Source of the DNA: Cloeon dipterum
Lineage: Eukaryota > Arthropoda > Insecta > Ephemeroptera > Baetidae
DNA: 64,000 nucleotides
NCBI RefSeq assembly: GCF_949628265.1
Contig: NC_088786.1
Span: 20,853,681-20,917,680 of the forward strand
Direction: 5' to 3'
The position numbers and the translations under genes are program-made. Under the pieces are notes generated by a model. The model searched no databases. It had not been told where the DNA came from and saw only the letters and a list, made by a program, of their open reading frames with translations. Positions 63,769 to 64,000 of the stretch are shown one piece after another (within the stretch, counting starts at the first letter, position 1; every line of letters begins with the position of its first letter).

Positions 63769-63943
63769 CTAGACATCACCAAATGTTTTTGACTATCGAT
63801 ATAAATCGATATATATCGTCTGAAAAAATATCGATGTTAAAATATCGTCCTATATAACCTATGTTAAGCCACAAAAAACATCGATAAATATCGTCAGAAA
63901 AAATATCGATGTTAAATATCGATTTTTATTTGGCCATGTCTAG
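63769..63943. mobile_element. 175-bp MITE with ATCGAT-rich interior
   Basis: Terminal inverted repeats CTAGACATCACCAAAT (63769-63784) and ATTTGGCCATGTCTAG (63928-63943) differ at two of 16 positions. They are flanked by a direct repeat ACTTAA (63763-63768 and 63944-63949), which could extend to TAGACTTAAC if it overlaps the ends. The interior holds six ATCGAT palindromes, one in a full TATCGATA, and a duplicated unit of about 32 bp. It has no coding capacity. The superfamily is uncertain; TTAA within the duplication recalls piggyBac/Kolobok, but a 6-bp duplication does not fit neatly. Confidence 0.75.
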
Positions 63944-64000
63944 ACTTAACATTCACAGTCCTCTCCTGGTCCGGGTCTGCCCGCCAAACGCTTTTGCCTG

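Overview
The window is animal nuclear DNA, most likely from an arthropod and probably an insect. It carries bilaterian genes with spliceosomal introns. Many introns are only 51-65 nt (for example 52, 54, 56, 57, 62 and 64 nt), intergenic DNA is AT-rich, and there is an insect-style UDP-glycosyltransferase and a 4-coumarate:CoA-ligase-like enzyme. The species cannot be named from the sequence. A CEP78 homologue, which I recall as absent from Drosophila, suggests a lineage outside the higher Diptera.

Left third (1-15,800): one gene, the bHLH factor Hand (minus strand, three coding exons over 5 kb), in gene-poor DNA. Its flanks hold GC-rich patches with NK-homeodomain-like and CRE-like motifs, the 3' tail of a LINE and old dispersed repeats. 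Middle (15,795-33,600): LARP1 (minus), rebuilt here from 15 coding exons. It has a large first intron that contains a likely second promoter with its own short coding first exon.

Right half (33,668-63,431): a compact run of housekeeping and metabolic genes. In order these are ABHD18 (-), NXT1/p15 (+), TMEM237 (-), a 4CL-like acyl-CoA ligase (-), a UDP-glycosyltransferase (-), the Sin3-complex subunit Sds3 (-), a short CEP78 (+), RNA polymerase II subunit RPB4 (-), RWDD4 (+) and RUSF1/DUF647 (-). ABHD18/NXT1, Sds3/CEP78 and RPB4/RWDD4 are head-to-head. NXT1/TMEM237, CEP78/RPB4 and RWDD4/RUSF1 are tail-to-tail, and the CEP78 and RPB4 stop codons lie only 9 nt apart. The genes share no pathway; two (TMEM237, CEP78) are ciliary or centriolar, and several act in gene expression (LARP1, NXT1, Sds3, RPB4, Hand).

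All gene models were joined by eye from reading frame, GT-AG sites and recalled family sequences, and each coding total is a multiple of three. The most notable points are a start codon split by an intron in RWDD4, a 91-nt near-perfect hairpin filling most of the NXT1 intron, a GC-AG intron in RUSF1, the alternative LARP1 first exon, a CEP78 that stops after its leucine-rich repeats, and a 175-bp MITE full of ATCGAT motifs beside RUSF1. I saw no virus-like element, CRISPR array or tRNA gene.
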